NCBI RefSeq assembly: GCF_000350085.1
Contig: NZ_CAUM01000097.1
Coordinates: forward strand, 1 to 64,000
Length of the DNA stretch: 64,000 bases
Source of the DNA: Mesorhizobium metallidurans STM 2683
GTDB lineage: Bacteria > Pseudomonadota > Alphaproteobacteria > Rhizobiales > Rhizobiaceae
Direction: 5' to 3'
The position numbers and the translations under genes were made by a program. The notes under the pieces were generated by a model. That model made no database searches and was not told the DNA's origin. It was given only the letters and a program-made list of their open reading frames with translations. Numbering within the stretch: position 1 is the first letter of the stretch; each line of letters opens with the position of its first letter. Positions 1 through 8,665 of this stretch are shown piece by piece.

Positions 1-1
1 T

Positions 2-172
2 CTAGACGAATTTGGTGGCTTGATGGGGTCAATGCGCTACGCCGAGCGCACGGGATTGTTCAGCCCCCGCAAGCCTATTCCGTTGCCGGATGCGGAAAGC
101 TTTCAGCGGTTGGAAAAAGGGAGTTCGTCCGCTCGAAGCAAGGGCCGCCAGCCTTTGTTGCCGGCAAAGTAG
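2..172 (+). CDS. C-terminal end of an unidentified protein (partial)
   Basis: The frame starting at base 2 is open from the window edge to a TAG at 170-172, giving about 56 residues that begin LDEFGGLMGSMRYAERTG and end in a basic tail (ARSKGRQPLLPAK). The mixed, non-repetitive composition looks like a real protein end, and it lies on the same strand as the acyl-CoA-synthetase-like gene 219 bases downstream. I do not recognise the family. The start lies outside the window. The alternative is a chance open frame, so confidence is low. Confidence 0.35.
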   Translation, partial: LDEFGGLMGSMRYAERTGLFSPRKPIPLPDAESFQRLEKGSSSARSKGRQPLLPAK

Positions 173-390
173 CGACGCCTCGAGAACAGCCTGCGGGCCA
201 TTTCAACTGTGCTTCGGGTCGGTCCGTATCCGAACATTGAATGGTCTGCCCCTGGCGATAAGCGATGCCAGAGCAAACCGTTTGAGACATGTTTCAGCGG
301 TGCGAACCCGAAAGCTTGGAAGCTATGATGCCGAGTATGGAAAAAATGGGGAAATCGACGGCACATCCGGCAAATCGCCGCGGAGGGGAA

Positions 391-2176
391 ATGCCGGAAA
401 CCATCAATGAGCGGTCGCTCTACCGGTTCCTGGAAGCCAATGCCCGCATGTCGCCAAGCGCTCCGGCGTACCGCGCCAAACTTCGCGGTGTCTGGAAGAC
501 TTGGTCCTGGGTTGAAGTCCTCGACGAGGTCGTGAGCCTACACCAGTTGCTCGACGCTGCAGGGGTCCGTGGCGGTGATCTGGTGGGGATCAGCGGCGAG
601 TGCAACCCTCGACTTTACTGGTATGTACTCGCGCTACAGAGAGCGGCAGCCGTGCCTGTCCTGTTGAACTCGCGCGCATCACAGCGAGAGTTCCACCGAG
701 CATACGAAAAAGCAGAATTCTCAGTGTTTATCGCGGGAACCGAATCGGAAGTAGATGTCGCGGTTCAGACGCGTCCAAAATGCCCGAAACTGCGACTGGT
801 ACTCGTGCTGGACAGGGGGCTGGAGACCGACACTCATGATGGCTTCGTCAGCCGCGAAGACGACTTGGCGGTTGGCAACAGCATTCACACAGGCCTCGAT
901 CTGGTTGAGCGACCCGACCCGCGCGCTGTTGTTCTATGCGGCTATGATGAGGCCGGTGAGAGCCTCCTTGTCGTGTGGTCACATGCGGCGGCGCTCAAAG
1001 CGGCCATGCAATTCGCATCACTTGCCGGATTGCGCCCGACCGACCAACTGGTCACGTTTCTTCCCGTGGCATGGTTCGGTGACTATCTTCAGTTTTCGGC
1101 AGCCTTGATCAAGGGGGCGCTTGTCAGCTCCGCCGAGAATGCCGCTACTGTCAGTCAGGACATGCAGCGACTGGCGCCCGATGTGCTATTCGCTCCAGTC
1201 GCGACCTACAGGAAAATGTTGGGCTCGGATCGAGGCCGATATCAGACGCTCTGGACGCCTGGTTGGCTGGCTTCACGCGATGTCGAAATCCTGGGCTGCG
1301 CCTGGGCATCGCAGAAACCCCATAGTCCGATGGCTTGTTGGGGTGGTGTTCCGATCACCGCTCAAGAATATCGTTGGCCTTTCAAGGACCAGGCTCGCTT
1401 TCTGTGCGGAAGGTGCGTTGCCTCCAGAGCTCGTGAACTTCTTTGCAGCGCTTGATGTGGAAGTATGCGCACTTCACCTCGATATCCGATACGGCGGCCT
1501 GCTCGCTGTCTACGGCAACGATGCCCTACCAGCCGACACAATGCCTGGTATCGAGTTTGTCCAGGATGCGCAGGGCGGTACCCGCTGCATCTCGGACCAC
1601 GAAGCGATGGGCTTGCTGGGAGCCGGCGGTCGATTGACAATTGAAATGGGCCTAAACGGCGGACCGACACGACTTTCCGGACGTGCGCTGCTTTCAGGCC
1701 AGGTGCTTGTTCCCGACCTCAACGACCTCGATGGTCTTGAGCCGCGCGATACCGTAGCCACTCGCAGGCATCTGGCGCGGCTCAATTCGGCTTTGCCGGT
1801 TAAGCACGCTGTTCTGAGGAAGCATGAAGACAGCGGATGGGTCGCGGTCATCGACCCCGATACCAATTATTTGCGAACCCTAGCGTCGGATCCTGGCGCT
1901 GACTACAGCGACCTCACAGAGCAGGGTGAGATTCTAGCAGCGATCGGAGCCATCATGAGGAATTCGAATAAGGCTGAAACGGAGGCGTATCCCAATTCCG
2001 GCTGCCGCATTGCCTACTTCACTTTCTTCGATCAGCCGCTTGCACCGGAAAACGGCTTAACGGGGCAGGGCGGAATGCAATGGAGTCAGATTAAGCAGTT
2101 GTTGCCGTTCACGCCGATAGGGGCGGAAACCAGCCACCGAGTATTTAGGCCGCTCCATAGGGTCGAAGAAGCATGA
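391..2176 (+). pseudogene. Frameshifted, degenerate AMP-binding acyl-CoA synthetase homologue
   Basis: Two overlapping frames together resemble a long-chain acyl-CoA synthetase (ANL superfamily). The first runs from ATG 391, which follows a strong GGAGGGG ribosome site, to about 1300-1340. The second carries on to a TGA at 2174-2176. Family-like pieces are the N-terminal YRAKLRGVWKTWSW region, FLPVAWFGDY, DVLFAPVATYRKML, and then, in the second frame, LKNIVGLSRTRLAFCAEGA and PELVNFFAALDVEV. The total length, 1786, is 3n+1, which fits one inserted base. The adenylate P-loop (SSGTTGxPKG) is replaced by a Gly/Glu-poor stretch before WSHAAAL, and the C-terminal ATP and CoA motifs are not recognisable. 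An active ligase is therefore unlikely even if the frame were restored. The stop overlaps the ATG of the transporter ATPase by 4 bases, so it belongs to the same transcription unit. Confidence 0.7.
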
Positions 2177-2982
2177 ACATGCTGCCGACGATAAGGACTG
2201 GGCGAGGTCGGTCAGATTCCCAGGTAATCGTGGTCGAAAACGTTAGCTTGCGGTTTGGGGGTCTCGCGGCTCTCACAAACGTAAGTCTCGACGTGCGCGA
2301 AGGCGAAATCTACTCGATCATCGGACCGAACGGTGCTGGCAAAACCTCGCTGCTCAATTGCATCAATGGGTTCTACACCCCGACGAGTGGCAGGATTACT
2401 CTTGGTGGCGACGAGATTGCTCGTCTTTCTCCTGCGACGATCGCCCGAAGCGGATTGTCGCGAACGTTTCAAAATCTCGCCTTGTTCAAGGCCCTTTCGA
2501 CGATCGACAATCTTTTGCTCGGTCGAAACTTAAAGATGCGCACCAATTTCCTACAAGCAGCCGTGTTCCTCGGACCGACTAAGCGAGAGGAAGTCAAGCA
2601 CCGGGCGGCGGTAGAAGAGATCGTCCATTTTTTGCAGCTCGAGGCGGTGCGGGACGAACCCGTCGGCCAACTTCCGTATGGCACGCAAAAGCGCATCGAG
2701 TTTGGGCGCGCGCTGGCCAGCGAACCCAAGATCATTTTGTTGGATGAGCCGATGGCAGGCATGACCCAGCGAGAGAAGATGGAGATGTGTGACTTCATTA
2801 GAAGCGCAAACGAGATGCTGAACGTTACCTTTGTGCTGATCGAGCACGATATCGGGGTAATCATGGGGCTTTCTGACAGAATAGCAGTCTTGGATCGTGG
2901 TCTGAGGATTGCCGAAGGAACGCCGCGAGAGATTGCTGCGGACCCTGCCGTCATATCGGCCTATCTCGGCGTGGAACATTGA
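2173..2982 (+). CDS. ABC transporter ATP-binding protein, LivG type
   Basis: This 269-residue cytoplasmic ATPase would energise import through the two permeases encoded directly downstream. Walker A is GPNGAGKTS near residues 52-60, the Q-loop lies in SRTFQNLALF, the signature is the LivG-style LPYGTQKRIEFGRAL rather than LSGGQ, Walker B is IILLDEP and the switch His is in LIEHDIGV. The C-terminal AYLGVEH is typical of LivG. The ATG overlaps the TGA of the preceding gene. HAAT-family transporters normally also have LivF and a periplasmic binding protein, and neither is in view. The substrate cannot be told from sequence; a neighbouring acyl-CoA ligase homologue hints at an organic acid or aromatic compound rather than leucine. 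Confidence 0.9.
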   Translation: MNMLPTIRTGRGRSDSQVIVVENVSLRFGGLAALTNVSLDVREGEIYSIIGPNGAGKTSLLNCINGFYTPTSGRITLGGDEIARLSPATIARSGLSRTFQNLALFKALSTIDNLLLGRNLKMRTNFLQAAVFLGPTKREEVKHRAAVEEIVHFLQLEAVRDEPVGQLPYGTQKRIEFGRALASEPKIILLDEPMAGMTQREKMEMCDFIRSANEMLNVTFVLIEHDIGVIMGLSDRIAVLDRGLRIAEGTPREIAADPAVISAYLGVEH

Positions 2983-2997
2983 GGAGGACGCAAGGCT

Positions 2998-3891
2998 ATG
3001 TCTTCGGAAATCCAGTTCTTTTTTGAAGTGCTGCTAAGCGGCCTGTTGACTGGCATCTTGTACTCCCTGGTGGCGATTGGCTTTGTCCTGATCTACAAAG
3101 CTTCAGAGGTCTTCAATTTCGCCCAAGGCGCGATGGTCCTGTTCGCCGCCATGACGCTTGCCGGCATTCATGGCAATGGCGTCAACCTCGTGCTTTCGGG
3201 CATCATAACGCTTCTGGTGATGGTCCTCCTCGCGTTCAGCGTCGAGCGATTTATCTTGCGCAGGATTGTCAATCAATCACCGCTCAGCATGTTTATGGCA
3301 ACGATTGGTCTTTCCTATTTCCTTCTCGGTCTCAGCCAGCTGGTTTGGGGCGCCGACGTACGTGCCCTCGACATCGGCATTCCCGATGACCAGTTTATCG
3401 TTGGCGAAATAATGATCGACCAGTTCGACTTAACCGTCGCGGCAGTTTGCCTGATTTTGGTGTTGTCGCTTGTCTACTTCTTTCAACGCACCAGGGTGGG
3501 CCTTGCACTGCGCGCCGTCGCAGATGATCATCAGGCAGCGATTTCGGTTGGCGTTTCGCTTCACAAGGTATGGGTTATCGTGTGGAGCATCGCCGGCTTT
3601 GTTGCCCTGGTCACCGGTATCGTTTGGGGAGCACGGCTGGGAGTTCAGCCCGCGCTGAACCTGATTGCCCTAAAAGCACTGCCCGTCATTATTCTTGGCG
3701 GGCTCTCGTCGATACCGGGCGCCATCGTAGGCGGGCTTATCATCGGCGCCGGCGAGAAGCTCTTCGAGATCTATTTGGGATCCATCTTCGGTGGCGCCAC
3801 GGAAAGCTGGGTTCCATACGTGATCGCCATAGGCTTTCTGCTCGTCAGGCCGAGTGGACTGTTCGGAAACAACCAGTTGGGGAGAATCTAG
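2998..3891 (+). CDS. Branched-chain amino acid/HAAT ABC transporter permease, LivH type
   Basis: This 297-residue inner-membrane protein has about eight hydrophobic segments. Family motifs include LLTGILYSLVAIGFVLIYKA at the N-terminus, FNFAQGAMVLFAA, a cytoplasmic loop RTRVGLALRAVADDHQAA that should contact the ATPase, and KALPVIILGGLSSIPGA near the C-terminus, all standard for LivH. It starts 15 bases after the ATPase gene with GGAGG upstream, and its TAG abuts the ATG of the LivM-type gene. It should form a heterodimer with that protein. Confidence 0.92.
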   Translation: MSSEIQFFFEVLLSGLLTGILYSLVAIGFVLIYKASEVFNFAQGAMVLFAAMTLAGIHGNGVNLVLSGIITLLVMVLLAFSVERFILRRIVNQSPLSMFMATIGLSYFLLGLSQLVWGADVRALDIGIPDDQFIVGEIMIDQFDLTVAAVCLILVLSLVYFFQRTRVGLALRAVADDHQAAISVGVSLHKVWVIVWSIAGFVALVTGIVWGARLGVQPALNLIALKALPVIILGGLSSIPGAIVGGLIIGAGEKLFEIYLGSIFGGATESWVPYVIAIGFLLVRPSGLFGNNQLGRI

Positions 3892-4959
3892 ATGTTTTAC
3901 CGAACGGCCCGCCGCCTTCCCGACTCGTATTCAGCGCAACTTAGCATCATCGGCCGCAACGAGGACCGTATTATTGCCGCTTTGACTTTGCTCGCTGTAC
4001 TGACCCTTCCGCAGTTTGCCAGTCCCTATTTTCTCAAAGCGTTGTTGATTCCGTTCCTGATATTGAGCATCGCGGCTATCGGCCTTAACCTGCTCATGGG
4101 CTATGCCGGCCAACCATCGCTCGGCTCCGGAGCCTTCATGGCAGTAGGTGCATACACCGCCTACAAGCTTGCGACAAATGTGCCAGAAATTCCGATCGTG
4201 GTGGATTTCGCCATTGCCGGAGTGATGGCTGCAGGCGTTGGTATCGTGTTCGGCCTCCCTAGCCTCAGGATGCGTGCCTTCTATCTGGCGATCGCGACGC
4301 TGGCGATCCAGTTTTTCATCGAATGGCTCTTCTCCAAAGTTGCTTGGTTCTGGAACGATCACCCTTCAGGTGTTGTCTCCATACCGCAATTTTCGGTCTT
4401 CGGGATCCCGATAGATACACCCCAGAAAGAGTTTTATCTCATCGGCATCATCGTTGCGCTGATGACAATCCTTGCCCTGAATCTCACCCGCAGCCACATC
4501 GGGCGTCAGTGGATGGCGGTCCGCGACAACGAGACTGCGGCGCGCCTGATGGGGATATCCGTTAGACGAGCGAAATTATCTGCCTTCGCAATCAGCTCCT
4601 TCTATTGCGGCGTAGCAGGGGCCTTATGGGCGTTTGTCTATCTGAAGACACTTGGAATTACGTCATATTCAATCGACGTATCGTTCAAGATTATGTTCAT
4701 GATTGTCATTGGCGGCGTCGGCACCATAGGCGGCTCTTTCATCGGCACTGCCTTCGTCTTGTTGGTTCCGATATTCCTGAGCACCGTGGCGTCAGCTTTG
4801 TCTTTACCGATAAGTACAGGGTCGATCGCGAGCATGGAGCAGATGATTTTTGGTCTGCTCATCGTCTACTTTGTCATTGTCGAGCCGCAGGGCATTGTTC
4901 GCATCGTACGCAACTTCCACCAAAAGCTCGTATCGTGGCCTCTCAATGTTGGGCGCTGA
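3892..4959 (+). CDS. Branched-chain amino acid/HAAT ABC transporter permease, LivM type
   Basis: The protein has 355 residues and about eight to ten membrane segments. LivM hallmarks are IAAIGLNLLMGYAGQPSLGSGAFMAVGAYTAY (residues about 60-90), a loop SHIGRQWMAVRDNETAARLMGISVRRAKLSAF, and FMIVIGGVGTIGGSFIGTA. It follows the LivH-type gene with no gap. The usual LivF and substrate-binding genes do not follow; 182 non-coding bases and then a tRNA gene do. The set is therefore incomplete in this direction, and missing parts may lie left of the window or elsewhere in the genome. Confidence 0.92.
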   Translation: MFYRTARRLPDSYSAQLSIIGRNEDRIIAALTLLAVLTLPQFASPYFLKALLIPFLILSIAAIGLNLLMGYAGQPSLGSGAFMAVGAYTAYKLATNVPEIPIVVDFAIAGVMAAGVGIVFGLPSLRMRAFYLAIATLAIQFFIEWLFSKVAWFWNDHPSGVVSIPQFSVFGIPIDTPQKEFYLIGIIVALMTILALNLTRSHIGRQWMAVRDNETAARLMGISVRRAKLSAFAISSFYCGVAGALWAFVYLKTLGITSYSIDVSFKIMFMIVIGGVGTIGGSFIGTAFVLLVPIFLSTVASALSLPISTGSIASMEQMIFGLLIVYFVIVEPQGIVRIVRNFHQKLVSWPLNVGR

Positions 4960-5141
4960 TTGAGTTAGGGTTTGCCGCACTGAGGATCAGGCTTTTGAAT
5001 CTGGTGCTGTCGAACTGCGAATGGAATCGCGGCGAGGTCGGCACGGTCTTCAGGCAACCGTTTGATTTACTTGCGGAAACGGCCGCGTCTGCGGCAGCTG
5101 CACAAGCTCGCGGGGATGTGTCGCTGACGAGACATCCAATT

Positions 5142-5215
5142 TGGCTGGGGAACCTGGATTCGAACCAGGACTAACGGAGTCAGAGTCCGTGGGTCTACCG
5201 TTAACCTATTCCCCA
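5142..5215 (-). tRNA. tRNA-Gln (anticodon CTG)
   Basis: On the minus strand the sequence begins TGGGGAA at 5215 and ends TTCCCCA-GCCA at 5142. The acceptor stem pairs fully, the T arm reads CCTGG-TTCGAAT-CCAGG, and the anticodon stem ACGGA/TCCGT encloses the loop CTCTGAC, giving anticodon CTG, which reads CAG. CCA is encoded. The 3' end faces the accessory-looking block at 1-4959, the arrangement expected if an integrative element had used this tRNA, though no integrase is seen. Confidence 0.96.
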
Positions 5216-5378
5216 GCAGGCGTGGCTGATGACAAGCCACGCGGGCAGGGCGACGATGTCGCCGCGCTGCCTTGTAGCCGCCGACGGAAAATAGTCAAGC
5301 CTGCCGAGTGCTTCAATCGCCACGTTTCGTCAGCCTGTTTCGGACGCTGTTCTCAGGCGTTCGCCCAATCCGAGTGCC

Positions 5379-6311
5379 TCAACCCTCGCCCCGCCCGAAC
5401 TGCAAACGCTCGAAGAACAGCACGACGCCGAGCGCGATCAGCAGCGGGATGATCAGGTAGAACAGCCGGAACACCAGCAGTGCGGCCAGCACGCCGACCG
5501 GGTCCATATCCGACAGGCCCGCCAGGAACACGACCTCGAACACGCCGAGCCCGCCCGGCGCGTGCGAGATCTGCGCGATCGAGAACGACACCAGGAACAC
5601 GCCGAGCACGACGAAATAGCCAGGATTGCCTGATACGGGCAAGGCGAAGAAGATGATCGCCGCCGCCGCCAGCAATTCGATCGGGCCGATCAGCAACTGC
5701 CGCGCCACGATCGGCAGGGCCGGATAGTGCAGCTGGAAGCCGCCGATCTTGAGGGGCTTGAGATGCAGCCAGCTACCAAAGACATAGGCCGCCACCAGGA
5801 TCAGCATGGCAAGGCCCGCCGCGATGGCCAGGCCATGATGCGGCGCGCCGGAAAACCGGTCGATGATCTCGGGCTCGAGGACCAGCACGAGGCCGGAGAC
5901 GAGGATCGTCGACAGCACGAAGGTGATCCAGCAGATCGCCACCAGAATGCCGACATCCTGCCCGGTCAGCCCCCTTGTGCCATAGGCGCGGTAGCGGATC
6001 ACCGCGCCCGAAAACACCGAGCCGCCTATGTTATGCGACAGCGCATAGGTGGTGAACGAGCACAGGGTGACGAACAGCCACGACACTTTTTTGCCGATGT
6101 GTAAGAGCGCGATGTGGTCGTAGCCGGCGAGCGAGGCATAGGCGATCACCGAACTCAGCGCCGCGAGCACCCAGCCGCGGGTCGGGATGGCGACGATGCC
6201 GGCCCAGACGTCGTCGAGCGAAATGCCGCGCAATTCGTGCCAGAGCAGCAGCAGCGAGAAAATCACCGCCGCAATGCCGACGACCGGCCAGAAATAGCGT
6301 CTCCAGTTCAT
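5379..6311 (-). CDS. YbhN/UPF0104 family integral membrane protein
   Basis: From the ATG at 6311 (MNWRRYFWPVVG) this encodes 310 residues with about eight hydrophobic segments. Conserved YbhN/MprF-flippase-like features are LCSFTTYALSHNIGGSVFSGAVIRYR near residues 85-110, and FSIAQISHAPGGLGVFEVVFL in the C-terminal half. The family is related to the lipid-flipping domain of MprF but lacks the aminoacyl-transferase domain, so a lipid-transport role is only an inference. An in-frame ATG at 6392 would add 27 basic residues; the 6311 start is preferred because it leads directly into the first membrane helix. It is convergent with nothing and stands alone on its strand. Confidence 0.85.
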   Translation of the reverse strand: MNWRRYFWPVVGIAAVIFSLLLLWHELRGISLDDVWAGIVAIPTRGWVLAALSSVIAYASLAGYDHIALLHIGKKVSWLFVTLCSFTTYALSHNIGGSVFSGAVIRYRAYGTRGLTGQDVGILVAICWITFVLSTILVSGLVLVLEPEIIDRFSGAPHHGLAIAAGLAMLILVAAYVFGSWLHLKPLKIGGFQLHYPALPIVARQLLIGPIELLAAAAIIFFALPVSGNPGYFVVLGVFLVSFSIAQISHAPGGLGVFEVVFLAGLSDMDPVGVLAALLVFRLFYLIIPLLIALGVVLFFERLQFGRGEG

Positions 6312-6599
6312 GGCGTGGTCGTCATGCGTTTCAGTCCGATGCCCTTTTCCGGTTCGCGGCAGGCAAGACCGCCGACGATTCCGGATATTCACCCCTCCAT
6401 TTCAGAAATGCCTTATTGAAGCCGGCTATTCAACCGGCAAGGCGCGGCTCTTGGTGCCGCAGTCTCGTGCTGGCGGCAAAATTCGCCGCCTGCGCTCTTG
6501 GTGATCCGGCACGGCGCTGCTAGTCTGGCGGCAACTTGAACACATGAAAGCGCCTGCTGCGTCCGGTCTCCGGTTCGCGCGGCGCCGGAAGGAACTGAA

Positions 6600-7934
6600 G
6601 TGGAAGACCACGACACCGGCGCCGGCGCGCCGGCGGTGGGCGTGTCCAGGGCTCCGCCGCCGTCAGGCCAGGCAAGTCCATCCGTCGGGCGTCCTGACCG
6701 TCAGGCGGGCGCCCGGCCGGGGCATCCCGACCATCAGGGCGAGCAGCAGAAGGGCAAGGCCAGGAAGCGGCGCAAGCGCCGGCGCGGCCGCAAGGTTTTC
6801 GCCCGCGACGACAATCACGCGATCGTGGCCGCACCGTCCGCGGCAGCCACCGGCGCTCCCCCGCAGGAAACAACGGCTACGCCTTTGCCTTCGGCTTCGC
6901 AGGCGCGGCCGGAACTTCGCCGCCCGCCGCTGCAAGAATTGCCGGTGTTTGCCGCACTCGACCTCGGCACCAACAATTGCCGGCTGCTGGTCGCCGTACC
7001 GACCCGCCATGGCCAGTTCCGCGTCATCGACGCCTTTTCGCGCATCGTCAGGCTGGGCGAGGGGCTCACCGCCAATGGCCGTCTCGGGCAGGCGGCGATG
7101 GACCGCGCCGTCGAGGCGTTGAAGATCTGCGGCGACAAATTGCGCGGCCGCAAGATCAGGAAGGCGAGGTTGATCGCCACCGAAGCCTGCCGCACGGCCG
7201 CCAACGGCGTCGAATTCCTCGACCGTGTTGAGCACGAGGCGGGTCTGAAGCTCGAGATCATCGACCGCCAGACCGAGGCGCGCTTGGCGGTGTCCGGCTG
7301 CGGCTCGCTGGTCGAGCGCGACACGCAAGGCGTCGTCCTGTTCGACATCGGCGGCGGTTCCTCCGAAATCGCGCTGATCGACCTCACCGGCCACCGCTCG
7401 CCGAGGCTCGCCAACCACATCGTCTCGTGGACGTCGCTGCCGGTCGGCGTCGTCTCGCTGGCCGAGCGCTTCGGCGGCCGCACGGTCTCGCGCCAGATCT
7501 TTGCCGCCATGGTCGAGGATGTCGCCGTGCGCCTGCACGCCTTTGACGGGCGCGACCGGCTGAGCCATGTGCTCGCCAGCCCGAAATTCCATTTGCTCGG
7601 CACCTCGGGCACGGTGACGACGCTGGCCGGCGTCCACCTCGACCTGGAGCGCTACGACCGCCGTCGCGTCGACGGGCTATGGATGGACCGCGACAGCGTC
7701 GACCGCATGGTCGAAAAACTCGTCGGCTGGGATTTCCAGCAGCGTGTCGCCAACCCCTGCATCGGCGCCGACCGTGCCGACCTGGTGCTGGCCGGCTGCG
7801 CCATTCTGGAGGCGATCCGCGCCGTGTGGCCGTCGGAGCGGCTGCGCGTCGCCGATCGCGGCCTGCGCGAAGGCATATTGAGCGAATTGATGGCCGACGA
7901 CGGCGTCTGGCGCAACAATGGGCGTAGCCGGTAA
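6600..7934 (+). CDS. Ppx/GppA family exopolyphosphatase-type phosphatase
   Basis: The sugar-kinase/Hsp70-fold phosphatase domain starts near residue 117 with [14 protein letters not shown] (phosphate-binding motif 1) and has [14 protein letters not shown] (motif 2) and [13 protein letters not shown] (motif 3). Family members hydrolyse polyphosphate or pppGpp; which applies here cannot be told. The first 115 residues are unusual: low-complexity, Pro/Ala-rich, with a strongly basic cluster ([13 protein letters not shown]) at about residues 53-65 that could bind RNA or polyphosphate. The start is a GTG after GGAAGGAACTGAA. The TAA overlaps the ATG of rlmE (TAATG), so the two genes are probably translationally coupled. 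Confidence 0.9.
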   Translation: MEDHDTGAGAPAVGVSRAPPPSGQASPSVGRPDRQAGARPGHPDHQGEQQKGKARKRRKRRRGRKVFARDDNHAIVAAPSAAATGAPPQETTATPLPSASQARPELRRPPLQELPVFAALDLGTNNCRLLVAVPTRHGQFRVIDAFSRIVRLGEGLTANGRLGQAAMDRAVEALKICGDKLRGRKIRKARLIATEACRTAANGVEFLDRVEHEAGLKLEIIDRQTEARLAVSGCGSLVERDTQGVVLFDIGGGSSEIALIDLTGHRSPRLANHIVSWTSLPVGVVSLAERFGGRTVSRQIFAAMVEDVAVRLHAFDGRDRLSHVLASPKFHLLGTSGTVTTLAGVHLDLERYDRRRVDGLWMDRDSVDRMVEKLVGWDFQQRVANPCIGADRADLVLAGCAILEAIRAVWPSERLRVADRGLREGILSELMADDGVWRNNGRSR

Positions 7935-8647
7935 TGACCAGGAAACCGCAGAAGCCCGGTATGGCCGGCATTCGCGTGCTGAAGACGCGTATCAAGAAGA
8001 AGAGCGGCCTCAAGGAATCGTCGCGCCGCTGGCTGCAGCGCCACATCAACGATCCCTATGTCCAGCGCTCCAAGGCCGACGGCTACCGCTCGCGCGCCGC
8101 CTACAAGCTGATCGAGATCGACGACAAGCACCATCTCTTGAAGCCAGGCATGAAGGTCATCGACCTGGGCGCCGCGCCCGGCGGCTGGTGCCAGGTCGCG
8201 GCCGCGCGCACCAAATCGACGGCGGACCATCCGCATGTCGTCGGCATCGATTATCTCGAAATGGACGCGGTGCCGGGCGCGCCGGTGCTGCTGATGGATT
8301 TCCTCGATCCCGAGGCACCGGAAAAACTCGCCGAGACGCTGGGCGGTCAGCCCGATATCGTGCTCTCCGACATGGCCGCACCCACCACGGGCCACAAAAG
8401 GACCGACCACATCCGCACCATGTATCTGTGCGAAGTGGCGGCCGATTTCGCGCTTTCGGTGCTGAAGCCTGGCGGCCATTTCCTGGCCAAGACCTTCCAG
8501 GGCGGCGCCGAGAACGAGTTGCTCTCGCGGCTCAAGCAGAATTTCCGCTCGGTGCACCACGTCAAGCCGCCGGCCTCGCGCGATGAATCCGTAGAGCTTT
8601 ATCTGCTTGCGAAGGATTTTAAAGGGCGTACACCTGCCGAAGGTTGA
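7934..8647 (+). CDS. rlmE: 23S rRNA (uridine-2552 2'-O)-methyltransferase RlmE
   Basis: RlmE (FtsJ/RrmJ) methylates U2552 in the A loop of 23S rRNA with S-adenosylmethionine. The 237-residue protein has the SAM-binding motif [14 protein letters not shown] at about residues 75-88. The K-D-K-E catalytic tetrad is visible as [27 protein letters not shown] and SVELYLLA. A basic N-terminal extension ([16 protein letters not shown]) precedes the fold, as is common in rhizobial homologues. It is coupled to the upstream phosphatase gene by a TAATG overlap. Confidence 0.95.
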   Translation: MTRKPQKPGMAGIRVLKTRIKKKSGLKESSRRWLQRHINDPYVQRSKADGYRSRAAYKLIEIDDKHHLLKPGMKVIDLGAAPGGWCQVAAARTKSTADHPHVVGIDYLEMDAVPGAPVLLMDFLDPEAPEKLAETLGGQPDIVLSDMAAPTTGHKRTDHIRTMYLCEVAADFALSVLKPGGHFLAKTFQGGAENELLSRLKQNFRSVHHVKPPASRDESVELYLLAKDFKGRTPAEG

Positions 8648-8665
8648 GAGCGCCGTTGCCTGGCG

